A DNA stretch of 64,000 nt. Origin: Acidisoma silvae (lineage in GTDB: Bacteria; Pseudomonadota; Alphaproteobacteria; Acetobacterales; Acetobacteraceae). Within the stretch, counting starts at the first letter, position 1; the number at the start of each line of letters is the position of its first letter. The position numbers and the translations under genes are program-made. Location of the stretch: NCBI RefSeq assembly GCF_020618775.1, contig NZ_JAESVB010000001.1, positions 744,001-808,000 of the forward strand, written 5' to 3'. The notes under the pieces were generated by a model. That model saw nothing but the letters and a program-made list of their open reading frames with translations, was not told the origin of the DNA and did not search any database. Shown in pieces: positions 26,657 through 34,999 of this stretch.

Positions 26657-27652
26657 TCAATCGGCTGCCGCCGCAAAGCGCGTGCGGTAGGCGGAAGGGC
26701 TTGTGCCCAGGCTGCGGTTGAAATGATGCCGCAGCACCGCCGCCGACCCGATGCCGCTGGCGACGGCGACCGCCTCCACCGGCAGGCGCGTCGTCTCCAG
26801 CAGGTCGCGCGCGCGGGTCAGCCGCGCCGCCAGCAGCCAGGCGCCGGGGCTTTGGCCCGTTGTCTCGATGAAATGCCGATGCAGGGACCGCAGGCTGAGC
26901 GCGGCCTCGGATGCCATGCGCGACGCCGGCCAGTCCTCATCCAGCCGGTTTTGCACAAGATCGAGCAAGGGCGCGATGCGGGTGCCGCTGTGGCGTTCGG
27001 GCGCCAGCGGCGTCTCGACATATTGCGCCTGGCCACCCTGGCGATGGGCGGGAAGCACCAGGCGCTTGGCCACCTGATTGGCTTTGGCCGGTCCCCAGTC
27101 CCGTCGCACCAGATGTAGGCAAAGATCCAGCCCGGCGGCGCTGCCGGCGGCCGTGAGCAGATTTCCCTCATCGACATAAAGCACGTCGGGCAGGAAGCGG
27201 ATCGACGGATGTCGGGTCTGCAAGGCTGCGGCATAGCGCCAATGGGTGGTCGCCCGACTGCCGTCCAGCAGGCCGGTGGCCGCAAGGACGAAGGCACCGG
27301 AACAGAGCGACAGCAATCGCGCGCCGCGCGCATGGGCGGCGACCAAAGCGTCGCACAGGGCCGGCGGCACCGGCTCGTCCACGCCGCGCCAGCCGGGAAT
27401 GATGATGGTGCCAGCCTGGGTCAGCAGATCGAGCCCGCCATCGACCGTGACGGATAGGCCGCCGGTGGCGCGCAATGGGCCGGGTTCGATCCCCGCCACC
27501 GCAAAGCGATACCAGGCATCGCCATATTCCGGCCGGGGCAGGCCGAAGACCTCCACCGCGCAGCCGAATTCGAAGGTGCAAAGCCCGTCATAGGCCAGCA
27601 CGACGGCAAGCGGGCTTGGCATGATATCGATGGTCATAGGCAATTCTGCCAC
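26657..27652 (-). CDS. GlxA/FtrA-family transcriptional regulator (DJ-1-like domain plus AraC HTH)
   Basis: In this 331-residue protein, residues 10-180 form a DJ-1/PfpI-like domain with the elbow LLSLCSGAFVLAATG. Residues 220-325 form an AraC-type double helix-turn-helix (MASEAALSLRSLHRHF, then VASGIGSAAVLRHHFNRSLGTSPSAYR). FtrA-type regulators of this layout are often encoded next to a rhodanese-type gene, as here. The start is GTG at 27652 with AAAGG 6 bases upstream; the ATG at 27637 is an alternative. It is convergent with the SDR gene and divergent from the rhodanese gene. Confidence 0.9.
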   Translation of the reverse strand: MAELPMTIDIMPSPLAVVLAYDGLCTFEFGCAVEVFGLPRPEYGDAWYRFAVAGIEPGPLRATGGLSVTVDGGLDLLTQAGTIIIPGWRGVDEPVPPALCDALVAAHARGARLLSLCSGAFVLAATGLLDGSRATTHWRYAAALQTRHPSIRFLPDVLYVDEGNLLTAAGSAAGLDLCLHLVRRDWGPAKANQVAKRLVLPAHRQGGQAQYVETPLAPERHSGTRIAPLLDLVQNRLDEDWPASRMASEAALSLRSLHRHFIETTGQSPGAWLLAARLTRARDLLETTRLPVEAVAVASGIGSAAVLRHHFNRSLGTSPSAYRTRFAAAAD

Positions 27653-27709
27653 TCACGGCCTTTATCCGCCAGCGGCAATCTGTGCGGGAGAGAGAAAGGA
27701 GCCCTCATC

Positions 27710-28102
27710 ATGAATGCTGTGACCGATATCGCCTTTGCTGCCTCGGCCGAGGCTGAAGCCCATTTCGCCCGGCGGCTGTCGCTGGAAACCGATTGCGCCG
27801 ACGTGAACGCGGCCATGAGCGGCGGCGCGCCCGGCTTCGTCCTGCTGGACGTGCGGGGGCCGGCCGCTTTCGCCAAGGCGCATCTGCCGGGGGCGGCCAA
27901 CCTGCCGCATGGACAGATGACAGAGGCGCGGATGGCGGAATGGCCCGAAGGCACGTTGTTTGTGGTCTATTGCGCCGGGCCGCATTGCAATGGCGCCGAC
28001 CGGGCCGGTCGGCGGCTGGCGCGGCTCGGCCGGCCGGTGAAGCTGATGCTGGGCGGCATGACGGGCTGGGCGGATGAGGGGTTTGGGTTCGCCGCAAGCT
28101 GA
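27710..28102 (+). CDS. Rhodanese-like domain protein
   Basis: This 130-residue single rhodanese domain has FVLLDVRGPAAFAKAHLPGAANLP, the standard first half, and the catalytic Cys88 at the start of the loop YCAGPHCNGADRAGRRL; Cys93 lies in the same loop. It transfers sulfane sulfur to thiols or cyanide. AAAGGAG lies 9 bases upstream of the ATG. It is divergent from the FtrA-type regulator, which probably controls it. Confidence 0.9.
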   Translation: MNAVTDIAFAASAEAEAHFARRLSLETDCADVNAAMSGGAPGFVLLDVRGPAAFAKAHLPGAANLPHGQMTEARMAEWPEGTLFVVYCAGPHCNGADRAGRRLARLGRPVKLMLGGMTGWADEGFGFAAS

Positions 28103-28163
28103 TATGGATCAGGTTCTTATAGGAAAGCCTTTCAGCCCAAAGGCTGGAGTTGCAAGAAAATAT

Positions 28164-28245
28164 CGTCATTCCCGGCCTTGTGCCGGGAATCCATGCGTAG
28201 GGGCGCCCAAAGGCCTGGATGCCCGGCACAAGGCCGGGCATGACG
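28164..28245. repeat. REP-like paired palindrome, copy 2
   Basis: The element runs from CGTCATTCCCGGCC to GGCCGGGCATGACG. Each arm is itself a hairpin around TTGTGC or GCACAA. It lies in the 260-base gap between the rhodanese and XRE genes; nothing else stands out in that gap. Confidence 0.85.
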
Positions 28246-28362
28246 GTAAATTGGGCGATTCCGATCCAATAGGAGCGCTCCGGCTATCGAAAACCCTTAT
28301 GCAATCGCATACGGCGATCCCGTATATGGCTCTGTGCGTAATTTCCGTGCGGAGAAGCAACG

Positions 28363-28656
28363 GTGCAGAACAAAGATCGTATCGTGATACCGGCCGATCC
28401 GGGTGATTCGGAAGATTTCGACGTGACGGCCGAAGCCTTGGAGCAAGCGTACCGCGCCCGAATGATCCGGGTGACGCGGACGAAGCTGGGCCTGTCTCAG
28501 CCGGAATTCGCAGCGCGGTTCAAGATGCCCGTGGGCACCCTGCGCGATTGGGAGCAGGCGCGTGTCATGCCGCCGGATTTTGCGATCGCCTATCTGCGCG
28601 TGATCGCGCGGCATCCTGATATGGTGGAAGAGGTCTTGGCGCGGGCGACGGTATAA
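28363..28656 (+). CDS. XRE-type helix-turn-helix protein, antitoxin-like
   Basis: The 97 residues contain a helix-turn-helix at about 36-65 (TRTKLGLSQPEFAARFKMPVG, then TLRDWEQAR). This matches the HigA/NadS type of antitoxin regulators, which normally pair with a HigB-like RNase. No toxin gene is visible directly upstream: the preceding 117 bases hold no convincing reading frame. The start is GTG with GGAG 8 bases upstream. It may be an orphan antitoxin or may be linked to the ParDE pair 50 bases downstream. Confidence 0.75.
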   Translation: MQNKDRIVIPADPGDSEDFDVTAEALEQAYRARMIRVTRTKLGLSQPEFAARFKMPVGTLRDWEQARVMPPDFAIAYLRVIARHPDMVEEVLARATV

Positions 28657-28708
28657 ATTCCGGCGCAATGGCCGTTCAAGGACCGATGACTTCGTGATAG
28701 GATAAGGC

Positions 28709-28990
28709 ATGGACGTTATTTTGACCCTCGATCAAGAGCGCCTTGTCGCCGATGCCGTGGCTGTTGGGCGCTTTCAGCGCCCAGAGGATGTGGTGCGGGA
28801 GGCGCTGACGCTGTGGGAACGTCGCGAGCGTGAGCTTGCGGCCTTCCGTGTCGATCTCGACCGTATAGAGGCATCGATGGCGGCGGGCGATGCAAGGCCT
28901 GTCAAGGAAGAGTCTATGCGCGAGTTGGTCGACTCCGTGAAGCGTCGTGGGCGTGAGCGGCTTGCCGAGAAGGCCGCGCGACAGGGCTGA
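28709..28990 (+). CDS. ParD-family antitoxin
   Basis: This 93-residue ribbon-helix-helix protein opens with MDVILTLDQERLVADAVAVG and continues with RFQRPEDVVREALTLWERRE, the ParD pattern. The C-terminal half is helical and charged and would bind the toxin. Its stop shares one base with the ATG of the ParE gene. The pair would be autorepressed by the complex. Confidence 0.85.
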   Translation: MDVILTLDQERLVADAVAVGRFQRPEDVVREALTLWERRERELAAFRVDLDRIEASMAAGDARPVKEESMRELVDSVKRRGRERLAEKAARQG

Positions 28991-29298
28991 TGGCCTGTTT
29001 CCGATCCGCTGATGCTGATCGGGATTTGGATGATATCTGGATTCACGTCCTAACCGAAAGCGGCAGTCCGCAGGTGGCTGACGATGCGCTGGACGCCTTA
29101 GCCCGCAGTTTTCTGGCCCTGGCGCGCTTTCCCGGCATCGGCCGGGTTAGAGATCAGGCATTCGGTCAAGGGCGTCGAAGCCTCGTGTCCGGCGACTATC
29201 TCATTATCTATATGGTCCAGGGCTCAGACGCTTGGGTTATGCGCGTTATCCATGGACGTCGAGACATCGCGGCGATTTTGTCTGGTGACGCGACCTAG
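28990..29298 (+). CDS. ParE-family toxin
   Basis: A 102-residue protein of the RelE/ParE fold. It has a helical start (SADADRDLDDIWIHVL), FPGIGRVRDQAF, a beta strand RRSLVSGDYLIIYMV and the end VMRVIHGRRDIAAIL. This C-terminal RVIHGRRD pattern is typical of ParE, which poisons DNA gyrase. It follows its antitoxin gene directly. Confidence 0.85.
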   Translation: MACFRSADADRDLDDIWIHVLTESGSPQVADDALDALARSFLALARFPGIGRVRDQAFGQGRRSLVSGDYLIIYMVQGSDAWVMRVIHGRRDIAAILSGDAT

Positions 29299-29339
29299 CC
29301 GCCACCCACGGCGCAATCCTGCCGCCACAATCCCCGCGC

Positions 29340-29368
29340 TTGCGAGGAGGCCAGGGGTTCGCTATACG
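29340..29368 (+). promoter_or_regulatory. Possible promoter of rpmI-rplT
   Basis: TTGCGA (29340-29345) and TATACG (29363-29368) are separated by 17 bases, 114 bases upstream of the rpmI ATG. infC, which usually precedes rpmI, is absent here, so a promoter at this place is needed. The 114-base leader can fold (CCGGGC...GCCCGG near 29396) and might serve L20 autoregulation. Confidence 0.5.
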
Positions 29369-29481
29369 CCGCCCCTCGTTCGTCTGTGGTCCGGGCCTGG
29401 AATGGGCATGCCCGGCCGCGACGCCTGATCGAGCCCGCAGATCGCGGATCCCTCGGCCAGGGCAATCTGAAGGAGACCAAA

Positions 29482-29685
29482 ATGCCCAAGATGAAGACCA
29501 AGTCGTCGGTCAAGAAGCGGTTCAAGATCACCGCGACCGGCAAGGTTTTGGCTGGCCCCGGCAACAAGCGCCATGGCCTGATCAACCGCTCTCAGAAAAT
29601 GAAGCGTACCAACCGCGGCTCCCAGACGCTGACCGAAATGGACGGCAAGACGGTGAAGCAGTGGGCCCCCTACGGGCTGGCGTGA
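29482..29685 (+). CDS. rpmI: Large ribosomal subunit protein bL35
   Basis: The 67 residues begin [20 protein letters not shown], the bL35 signature, and continue with the very basic [24 protein letters not shown] lies 6 bases before this ATG; further upstream in-frame starts lack a binding site and are not conserved. It precedes rplT, as usual, but infC is not adjacent. Confidence 0.98.
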   Translation: MPKMKTKSSVKKRFKITATGKVLAGPGNKRHGLINRSQKMKRTNRGSQTLTEMDGKTVKQWAPYGLA

Positions 29686-29702
29686 GAGAGAGGATCTGAT
29701 CA

Positions 29703-30080
29703 ATGGCACGTGTTAAACGCGGCGTAACCACCCACGCCCGGCACAAGAAGGTTCTGGACCAGTCCAAGGGCTTCGTTGGCCGTTCCTCCACCAACTACCG
29801 CATCGCGCTCGAGCGCCTGGAGAAGTCTCTTCAGTACGCTTACCGCGATCGCCGGAACAAGAAGCGCGAATTCCGCGCGCTTTGGATCCAGCGTATCAAC
29901 GCCGCCGTCCGTGAACAGGGCATGACCTACAGCCAGTTCATCTTCGGCCTGAAGCAGGCGAATATCGAGCTGGACCGCAAGGTTCTCTCGGCCATCGCTT
30001 TCGACGACGCTGAAAGCTTTGCGGCCATCGTGTCGCAGGTTAAGGCCGTCCTCGACGCCGCGCCCGCCGCGGCAGCTTGA
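29703..30080 (+). CDS. rplT: Large ribosomal subunit protein bL20
   Basis: This 125-residue protein opens with [19 protein letters not shown] and has the bL20 segment [24 protein letters not shown]. It binds 23S rRNA early in assembly, and in many bacteria it represses rpmI-rplT translation. It follows rpmI by 17 bases. Confidence 0.98.
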   Translation: MARVKRGVTTHARHKKVLDQSKGFVGRSSTNYRIALERLEKSLQYAYRDRRNKKREFRALWIQRINAAVREQGMTYSQFIFGLKQANIELDRKVLSAIAFDDAESFAAIVSQVKAVLDAAPAAAA

Positions 30081-30126
30081 TTGCGCGGCGCCTGAGGGCG
30101 CCCGTGAACAGGTGACTTGATTGAGA

Positions 30127-30162
30127 GGGCTGCCGCAGCAAACGGCAGCCCTTTTCTTTTTT
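30127..30162 (+). terminator. Intrinsic terminator or attenuator between rplT and pheS
   Basis: A perfect 9-bp stem (GGGCTGCCG and CGGCAGCCC) with a 7-base loop is followed by TTTTCTTTTTT. It ends 14 bases before the pheS ATG. A second hairpin (GGCGCC-TGAG-GGCGCC, 30087-30102) precedes it. Because pheS is downstream in the same direction with no room for a promoter, partial read-through or attenuation is likely. I see no Phe-rich leader peptide before the stem. Confidence 0.85.
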
Positions 30163-30176
30163 CCGGAGCCTTTCAG

Positions 30177-31244
30177 ATGTCCGACGATCTCCTCGCCCTG
30201 CAGGCGGAAGCCGAGGCAGCCATTGCCCAGGCCGCAGACCCCCGCGCGCTCGATGCGGTGCGTGTCGCCTTTATGGGCAAGCAGGGGCGGATCACCGGCC
30301 TGCTGCGGTCGCTCGGCCAGGTGGCGCCGGAGGAGCGGAAGGCGCGCGGTGCGGCCGTTAACGCTTTGCGTGACGGTCTGGAAGGCGTGCTCTCCGCCCG
30401 GCAGAGCGTCATCGACGCGGCGGCCCTGGAAGCGCGTCTGGCGGCTGAACGCATGGACGTGACCCTGCCGCCGGCGCCTGAGGTGCGGGGCAGCATCCAT
30501 CCCATCAGCCGTACCATGGAAGAGATGACGGCCATCTTCGGCAGTATGGGCTTCACGGTCGCGGAAGGGCCGGAAGTCGAGGCCGACTGGTACAATTTCG
30601 GTGCGCTGAACATCCCGGCGCATCATTCCGCGCGCAGCGACATGGATACCTTCTACCTGCCGGGCGACCATGAGGGCTACCCGCTGGTCATGCGCACGCA
30701 TACCAGTTCGGTGCAGATCATTTCCATGCTGTCCGAGCCGCCGCCGCTGCGCCTCATCGTGCCGGGCCGCACCTATCGCGCCGACCATGACGCGACGCAT
30801 AGCCCGATGTTTCATCAATGCGAGGGCATCGTGCTGGATCGTGGCATCACGCTGGCCCATCTCAAAGGCTGCCTGACCGATTTCCTGCGCAGCTTCTTCG
30901 GCATCGCCCATCTGCCGATCCGCTTCCGGTCCAGCTACTTCCCCTTCACCGAGCCGTCGATGGAAGTCGATATCGGCTGGAACCGCCGTACCGGTGAAAT
31001 CGGCGGTGGCGGCGACTGGCTGGAGATCCTGGGCAGCGGCATGGTGCATCCGAAGGTGCTGGCCAATTGCGGCATCGACCCGCGCGAATGGCAGGGCTTT
31101 GCCTTCGGCATGGGCATCGAGCGCGTGACGATGCTGAAACACGGCATTTCCGATCTGCGCCTGTTCTACGAAAGCGATATCCGCTGGCTGAAGCATTACG
31201 GCGCTTCACCTTTTCAGCCGGCCACCCTGCACGAGGGCGTGTAA
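30177..31244 (+). CDS. pheS: Phenylalanine-tRNA ligase alpha subunit
   Basis: The 355 residues comprise an N-terminal coiled coil (about 1-80) and the class II catalytic domain. Motif 2 lies around RTYRADHDATHSPMFHQCEG and motif 3 around FAFGMGIERVTMLKHGI. The beta-subunit partner PheT is encoded 181 bases downstream. CGGAG 9 bases before the ATG supports the start; a reading starting at 30117 would run through the terminator stem and is not used. Confidence 0.97.
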   Translation: MSDDLLALQAEAEAAIAQAADPRALDAVRVAFMGKQGRITGLLRSLGQVAPEERKARGAAVNALRDGLEGVLSARQSVIDAAALEARLAAERMDVTLPPAPEVRGSIHPISRTMEEMTAIFGSMGFTVAEGPEVEADWYNFGALNIPAHHSARSDMDTFYLPGDHEGYPLVMRTHTSSVQIISMLSEPPPLRLIVPGRTYRADHDATHSPMFHQCEGIVLDRGITLAHLKGCLTDFLRSFFGIAHLPIRFRSSYFPFTEPSMEVDIGWNRRTGEIGGGGDWLEILGSGMVHPKVLANCGIDPREWQGFAFGMGIERVTMLKHGISDLRLFYESDIRWLKHYGASPFQPATLHEGV

Positions 31245-31274
31245 GCTCATGATCAGCACCCTCTCCAATCATAT

Positions 31275-31389
31275 CGTCATCCCGGGCTTGATGCCGGGGA
31301 TCTACCCGCACGGGCGCCAGGACGGCGTTTGGGCACCCCACCGGGTAGATGCGCGGGTCAAGCCGTGGGCGGCCCCGCCCGCGCATGAC
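31275..31389. repeat. REP-like paired palindrome, copy 3, inside the pheS-pheT gap
   Basis: The element runs from CGTCATCCCGGGCTTG to GCGCATGACA. The spacer between its arms is longer than in the other copies (115 bp in all) and the right arm is degenerate. It accounts for most of the 181 bases separating pheS from pheT, which normally lie close together. Confidence 0.75.
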
Positions 31390-31425
31390 ACATATTCCGA
31401 ACATCAGGCCGGGGAGCGCTAAGTT

Positions 31426-33888
31426 ATGAAATTCACTCTCTCCTGGCTGCGCGAGCATCTGGATACCGATGCCTCGCTGGAAACCATTACCGACAAGCTG
31501 ACCGGCATCGGGTTGGAGCTTGAAGGCATCGAAAACCCGGGTGCCGCACTAGCTCCCTTCCGCATCGGCTACATCATCGAGGCGGTGCAGCACCCGAATG
31601 CGGATCGGCTGCGCGCCTGCACCGTGGATGCGGGCGAGGGGCCGGTGTCCGTCGTCTGCGGCGCGCCCAATGCGCGCACCGGGCTGAAGGTTGTCTTCGC
31701 ACCCGTGGGCGCCACAATCCCGGCCAACGGCATGGTGCTGAAGGCCGGCGAAATTCGCGGCGTCGCCTCCAACGGCATGCTGTGCTCGGCCCGCGAACTG
31801 GGCCTGGGCGAAGATCATGACGGCATCATCGAATTGCCGGAAGATGCCCCCGTCGGCGCGCGTTTCGTGGACTATAAGGGGCTGGACGAGCCGGTGATCG
31901 AAATCGCCGTCACGCCGAACCGGGGCGATGCGCTGTCCGTGCGCGGCGTGGCCCGTGACTTGGCGGCTGCCGGCATCGGCGTGCTGAAGACCTGGGAACC
32001 GGAAGCGGTGCCGTCCAAGGGTTCCAGTGCCGTCAACTGGAAGATCGAAGGCACCGAGGCCTGCCGCTGGGTGCTGGGCCGCACCGTGCGCGGTGTGAAG
32101 AACGGGCCGAGCCCGGCCTGGCTACAGGATAGGCTGCGCGCCATCGGCCTGCGGCCGATCAGCGTCCTGGTCGATATCACCAATTTCTTCACCATCGACC
32201 TTGGCCGCCCGCTGCATGTCTTTGACGTGGCAAAGCTGCGCGGCGACACACTCACCATCCGCAGCGGTCATGGCGAAAGCTTCCTGGCGCTGAACGGCAA
32301 GGAGGTCACCGTCACGCCCGATGACTGCGTGATCGCCGATGCCGAAAGCGTCGTCTCGCTGGCCGGCATCGTCGGTGGCGAGGAGACGGGCTGCACCGAA
32401 ACGACGACGGATGTCTTCATCGAATGCGCCTGGTTCGATCCGGTCGCCATTGCCCTGTCGGGTCGTCGCCATCAGGTGGCATCCGACGCCCGCGCGCGCT
32501 TCGAGCGCGGGATCGACGCCGCGCTGATGCCTGCGGCGCTTGAGGCCGCAACCCAGATGGTCATCGCGCTGTGCGGCGGCGAAGCTTCCGAGACCGTCTC
32601 GGCCGGGGCCGAGCCTGATTGGCGCCGCACGGCAAAGCTGCGTTTCGACCGCCTGCAAAACTTCGCCGGCGCCGATATCGCCCGCGACGAGGCTGAGGGC
32701 ATTCTGCGCCGCCTCGGCTTCGGTCTGGCCTCCAGCGACGAGGACAGCATCACCGTTCATGTGCCGTCCTGGCGCAACGACATCGCCGGGAAGGGCGCGC
32801 TGGAACCCGCACGCGTTCTGACGCCGGACGTGCTGGAGCGTGTCTCGGCCGGTGTCGCGGTCATTGAGCCCGAGGTCGACCTGCTGGAGGAAGTGCTGCG
32901 CATCTGGGGCATCGACCGGGTGGAGCCCGTGTCCCTGCCGCCGCTGAGCGCGGTGCCGGGCGCGACCTTAACGCCGCGTCAGGGCCGCGCGCTGACCGTC
33001 AAGCGTCTGCTCGCAAGTCGTGGGCTGAGCGAGGCCGTCACCTTCAGCTTCGCCGATCACAAGGTCGCAGAACTTTTCGGTGACGCGCCGGAAAGCCTGC
33101 GCCTCGTCAACCCGATCGCCTCCGACCTCGATCAGCTGCGCGCGACGCCCCTGATCACCCTCGCACTCGCGGCTCAGCGCAATGCCGCGCGGGGCTTTGG
33201 CGATCATGGCCTCTTCGAAGTCGGGCCGGCCTTCCATGACGGCGTGCGTGGCGGCCAGCAGGTGGTCGCTGCCGGCATGCGTCTGGGGGAGACGCCGCGC
33301 AACTGGCTGGAACCGGCGCGGGGCGTCACGGCGCTTGATGCCAAGGCCGATGTCTGGGCGGCATTGACCGCGCTGGGCCTGCCGCTGGAAGCGCTGAGCG
33401 TGACCACCGATGCGCCCGGCTATTACCATCCCGGCCGTTCGGGCGTCGTGCGCCAGGGGCCGAAAGTGGTGCTGGCCCGCTTCGGCGCGCTGCATCCCAC
33501 TCTGATCCGCGCGCTCGATCTGCCGCAGCACGCGGTTGCCTTCGAGATTTTCCTCGACGCCATCCCTGAGCCGAAGCGCCGCAAGAAGGCAGCGCCCGAG
33601 CTTTCGGCCTTCCAGCCGGTGCGGCGCGATTTTGCCTTCGTGGCCGCCAGCGACGTCGCGGCGGAATCGGTGCTGAAAGCAGCGCGCGGGTCGGTGCGCG
33701 AGCTTATTGCCGGCGTTTCGCTCTTCGACGTCTATGAGGGCGAGAAGATGGAACCGGGCCGCAAGTCCCTCGGTGTGGAAGTCGTCTTTCAGCCGAAGGA
33801 CCGCAGCCTGACGGATGCCGAGATCGAGGAAGCGTCGGCGAAAGTGATTGCCGCTGTCACCAAAGCGACCGGCGCCACGTTGCGGTAA
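31426..33888 (+). CDS. pheT: Phenylalanine-tRNA ligase beta subunit
   Basis: The 820 residues follow the bacterial PheT order. A tRNA-binding EMAP-like domain comes first (about 40-150, with HPNADRLRACTVDAG). Next are the B3/B4 editing domain (GLRPISVLVDITNFFTIDLGRPLHVFD), the B5 domain, and the catalytic-like core. A C-terminal anticodon-binding domain closes it (LSAFQPVRRDFAFV...). It forms an alpha2-beta2 enzyme with PheS and edits mischarged Tyr-tRNA. Confidence 0.97.
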   Translation: MKFTLSWLREHLDTDASLETITDKLTGIGLELEGIENPGAALAPFRIGYIIEAVQHPNADRLRACTVDAGEGPVSVVCGAPNARTGLKVVFAPVGATIPANGMVLKAGEIRGVASNGMLCSARELGLGEDHDGIIELPEDAPVGARFVDYKGLDEPVIEIAVTPNRGDALSVRGVARDLAAAGIGVLKTWEPEAVPSKGSSAVNWKIEGTEACRWVLGRTVRGVKNGPSPAWLQDRLRAIGLRPISVLVDITNFFTIDLGRPLHVFDVAKLRGDTLTIRSGHGESFLALNGKEVTVTPDDCVIADAESVVSLAGIVGGEETGCTETTTDVFIECAWFDPVAIALSGRRHQVASDARARFERGIDAALMPAALEAATQMVIALCGGEASETVSAGAEPDWRRTAKLRFDRLQNFAGADIARDEAEGILRRLGFGLASSDEDSITVHVPSWRNDIAGKGALEPARVLTPDVLERVSAGVAVIEPEVDLLEEVLRIWGIDRVEPVSLPPLSAVPGATLTPRQGRALTVKRLLASRGLSEAVTFSFADHKVAELFGDAPESLRLVNPIASDLDQLRATPLITLALAAQRNAARGFGDHGLFEVGPAFHDGVRGGQQVVAAGMRLGETPRNWLEPARGVTALDAKADVWAALTALGLPLEALSVTTDAPGYYHPGRSGVVRQGPKVVLARFGALHPTLIRALDLPQHAVAFEIFLDAIPEPKRRKKAAPELSAFQPVRRDFAFVAASDVAAESVLKAARGSVRELIAGVSLFDVYEGEKMEPGRKSLGVEVVFQPKDRSLTDAEIEEASAKVIAAVTKATGATLR

Positions 33889-33920
33889 CCCTGCTAGCAT
33901 CGCGGCGGGAGGATTGTGCG

Positions 33921-34988
33921 ATGATCAACCGCCGCCGATTGCTGCAACTTGGGGGAAGTGTCGCGCTGGGCTCGGCCTTGCCTCTAGGCGCGATGCAGGC
34001 GGAAGCCTGCACCCGTGTGCTGTGGAACAATCCCGGACGGCAGGTGCTCGTTGGCCGCACCATGGATTGGCCGGAATCCACCGAGCCCAAGCTTTATGCC
34101 CTGCCTGCGGGCCTAGCACGGGATGGCGGCAAGCTCGGCCCGCATGTCGTGGTGCCGCAGAACCCGCTGCGCTGGCGCGCCCGCTACGGCAGCCTGATCG
34201 CCGCCGCCTATGACCTTGGCGCGGTGGATGGCGTGAACGCCCGAGGCCTCGCCGGACATCTTCTTTATCTCACCGAAACGGATTTCGGTGCGCGGGATGT
34301 GACCCGCCCGGGACTTCAGGCTGGGTTGTGGCTGCAATATGCGTTGGATTGCGCAGCGACGGTGGCGGAGGCGTTGGCGCTGCTGGCCCCGGTGCAGCCC
34401 GTCATGATCGAAGCGGAGGGGCATAAGGCCAGCGTGCATCTGGCGATCGAGGATGCCACGGGCGATTCCGCGATCATCGAATATATCGGCGGACAGGCGG
34501 TCATCCATCACAGCCCCGAGGACCGGGTTATGACGAATGACCCGCCTTATGCGCAGCAGCTTGTGCTGCTGAAGCAGATGCAGAGCGACCCGGCCTTCAT
34601 CCATCCCAGCCGCAACACGCCTTTGCCGGGCAACGTGAATCCGGTGGACCGCTTCCAGCGCGCGTCCTTCTTTTCGCAATTCCTGCCGGAACCGAAGACG
34701 GAGCGGGACGCGACGGCGGCCATGTTTTCCATCATGGCCAATGTCTCGGTACCCATCGGCGCGCCCTATAAGGATTTCGGCACCTACAACACCGAATACC
34801 GTTCGGTGATCAATCTCTCGACGCGAACCTATTATTTCCAGCTGACGACCGTGCCGAGCGTGAGCTGGACGCGGCTGGACGGGCTCGACTTGAAGGCAGG
34901 GGCGCCGGCTTTGACGCTGGACCCCGATGGCGTCGATATCGGCGGTGACGTCGTGCGCCGCTACCGGCCCGTCACGCCGCCTTTCTGA
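33921..34988 (+). CDS. Choloylglycine hydrolase / penicillin V acylase-like Ntn hydrolase, exported
   Basis: The 355 residues start with a signal that looks twin-arginine dependent (INRRRLLQLGGSVALG) and ends in AEA just before Cys30 (CTRVLWNN). In this family a Cys at the mature N-terminus is the nucleophile, so signal cleavage itself would expose it. Further marks are VGRTMDWPES, DGVNARGLAGHLLYL and the Asn-containing YNTEYRSVINLSTRTYYF. Members hydrolyse amide bonds of bile-salt conjugates, penicillin V or N-acyl homoserine lactones. The substrate here is unknown; quorum-signal or peptide amides are possible. Confidence 0.88.
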   Translation: MINRRRLLQLGGSVALGSALPLGAMQAEACTRVLWNNPGRQVLVGRTMDWPESTEPKLYALPAGLARDGGKLGPHVVVPQNPLRWRARYGSLIAAAYDLGAVDGVNARGLAGHLLYLTETDFGARDVTRPGLQAGLWLQYALDCAATVAEALALLAPVQPVMIEAEGHKASVHLAIEDATGDSAIIEYIGGQAVIHHSPEDRVMTNDPPYAQQLVLLKQMQSDPAFIHPSRNTPLPGNVNPVDRFQRASFFSQFLPEPKTERDATAAMFSIMANVSVPIGAPYKDFGTYNTEYRSVINLSTRTYYFQLTTVPSVSWTRLDGLDLKAGAPALTLDPDGVDIGGDVVRRYRPVTPPF

Positions 34989-34999
34989 CCCAGCGATAA

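Noticed and set aside
28246-28362. Possible toxin gene in front of the XRE protein
   Set aside because: One frame is open for about 30 codons into the XRE gene, but it has no start signal and no resemblance to HigB, RelE or BrnT.
30081-30176. Classic Phe-rich leader peptide for pheST attenuation
   Set aside because: No short frame with a run of Phe codons precedes the terminator stem; Phe codons in one frame occur only within the T-tract after it.
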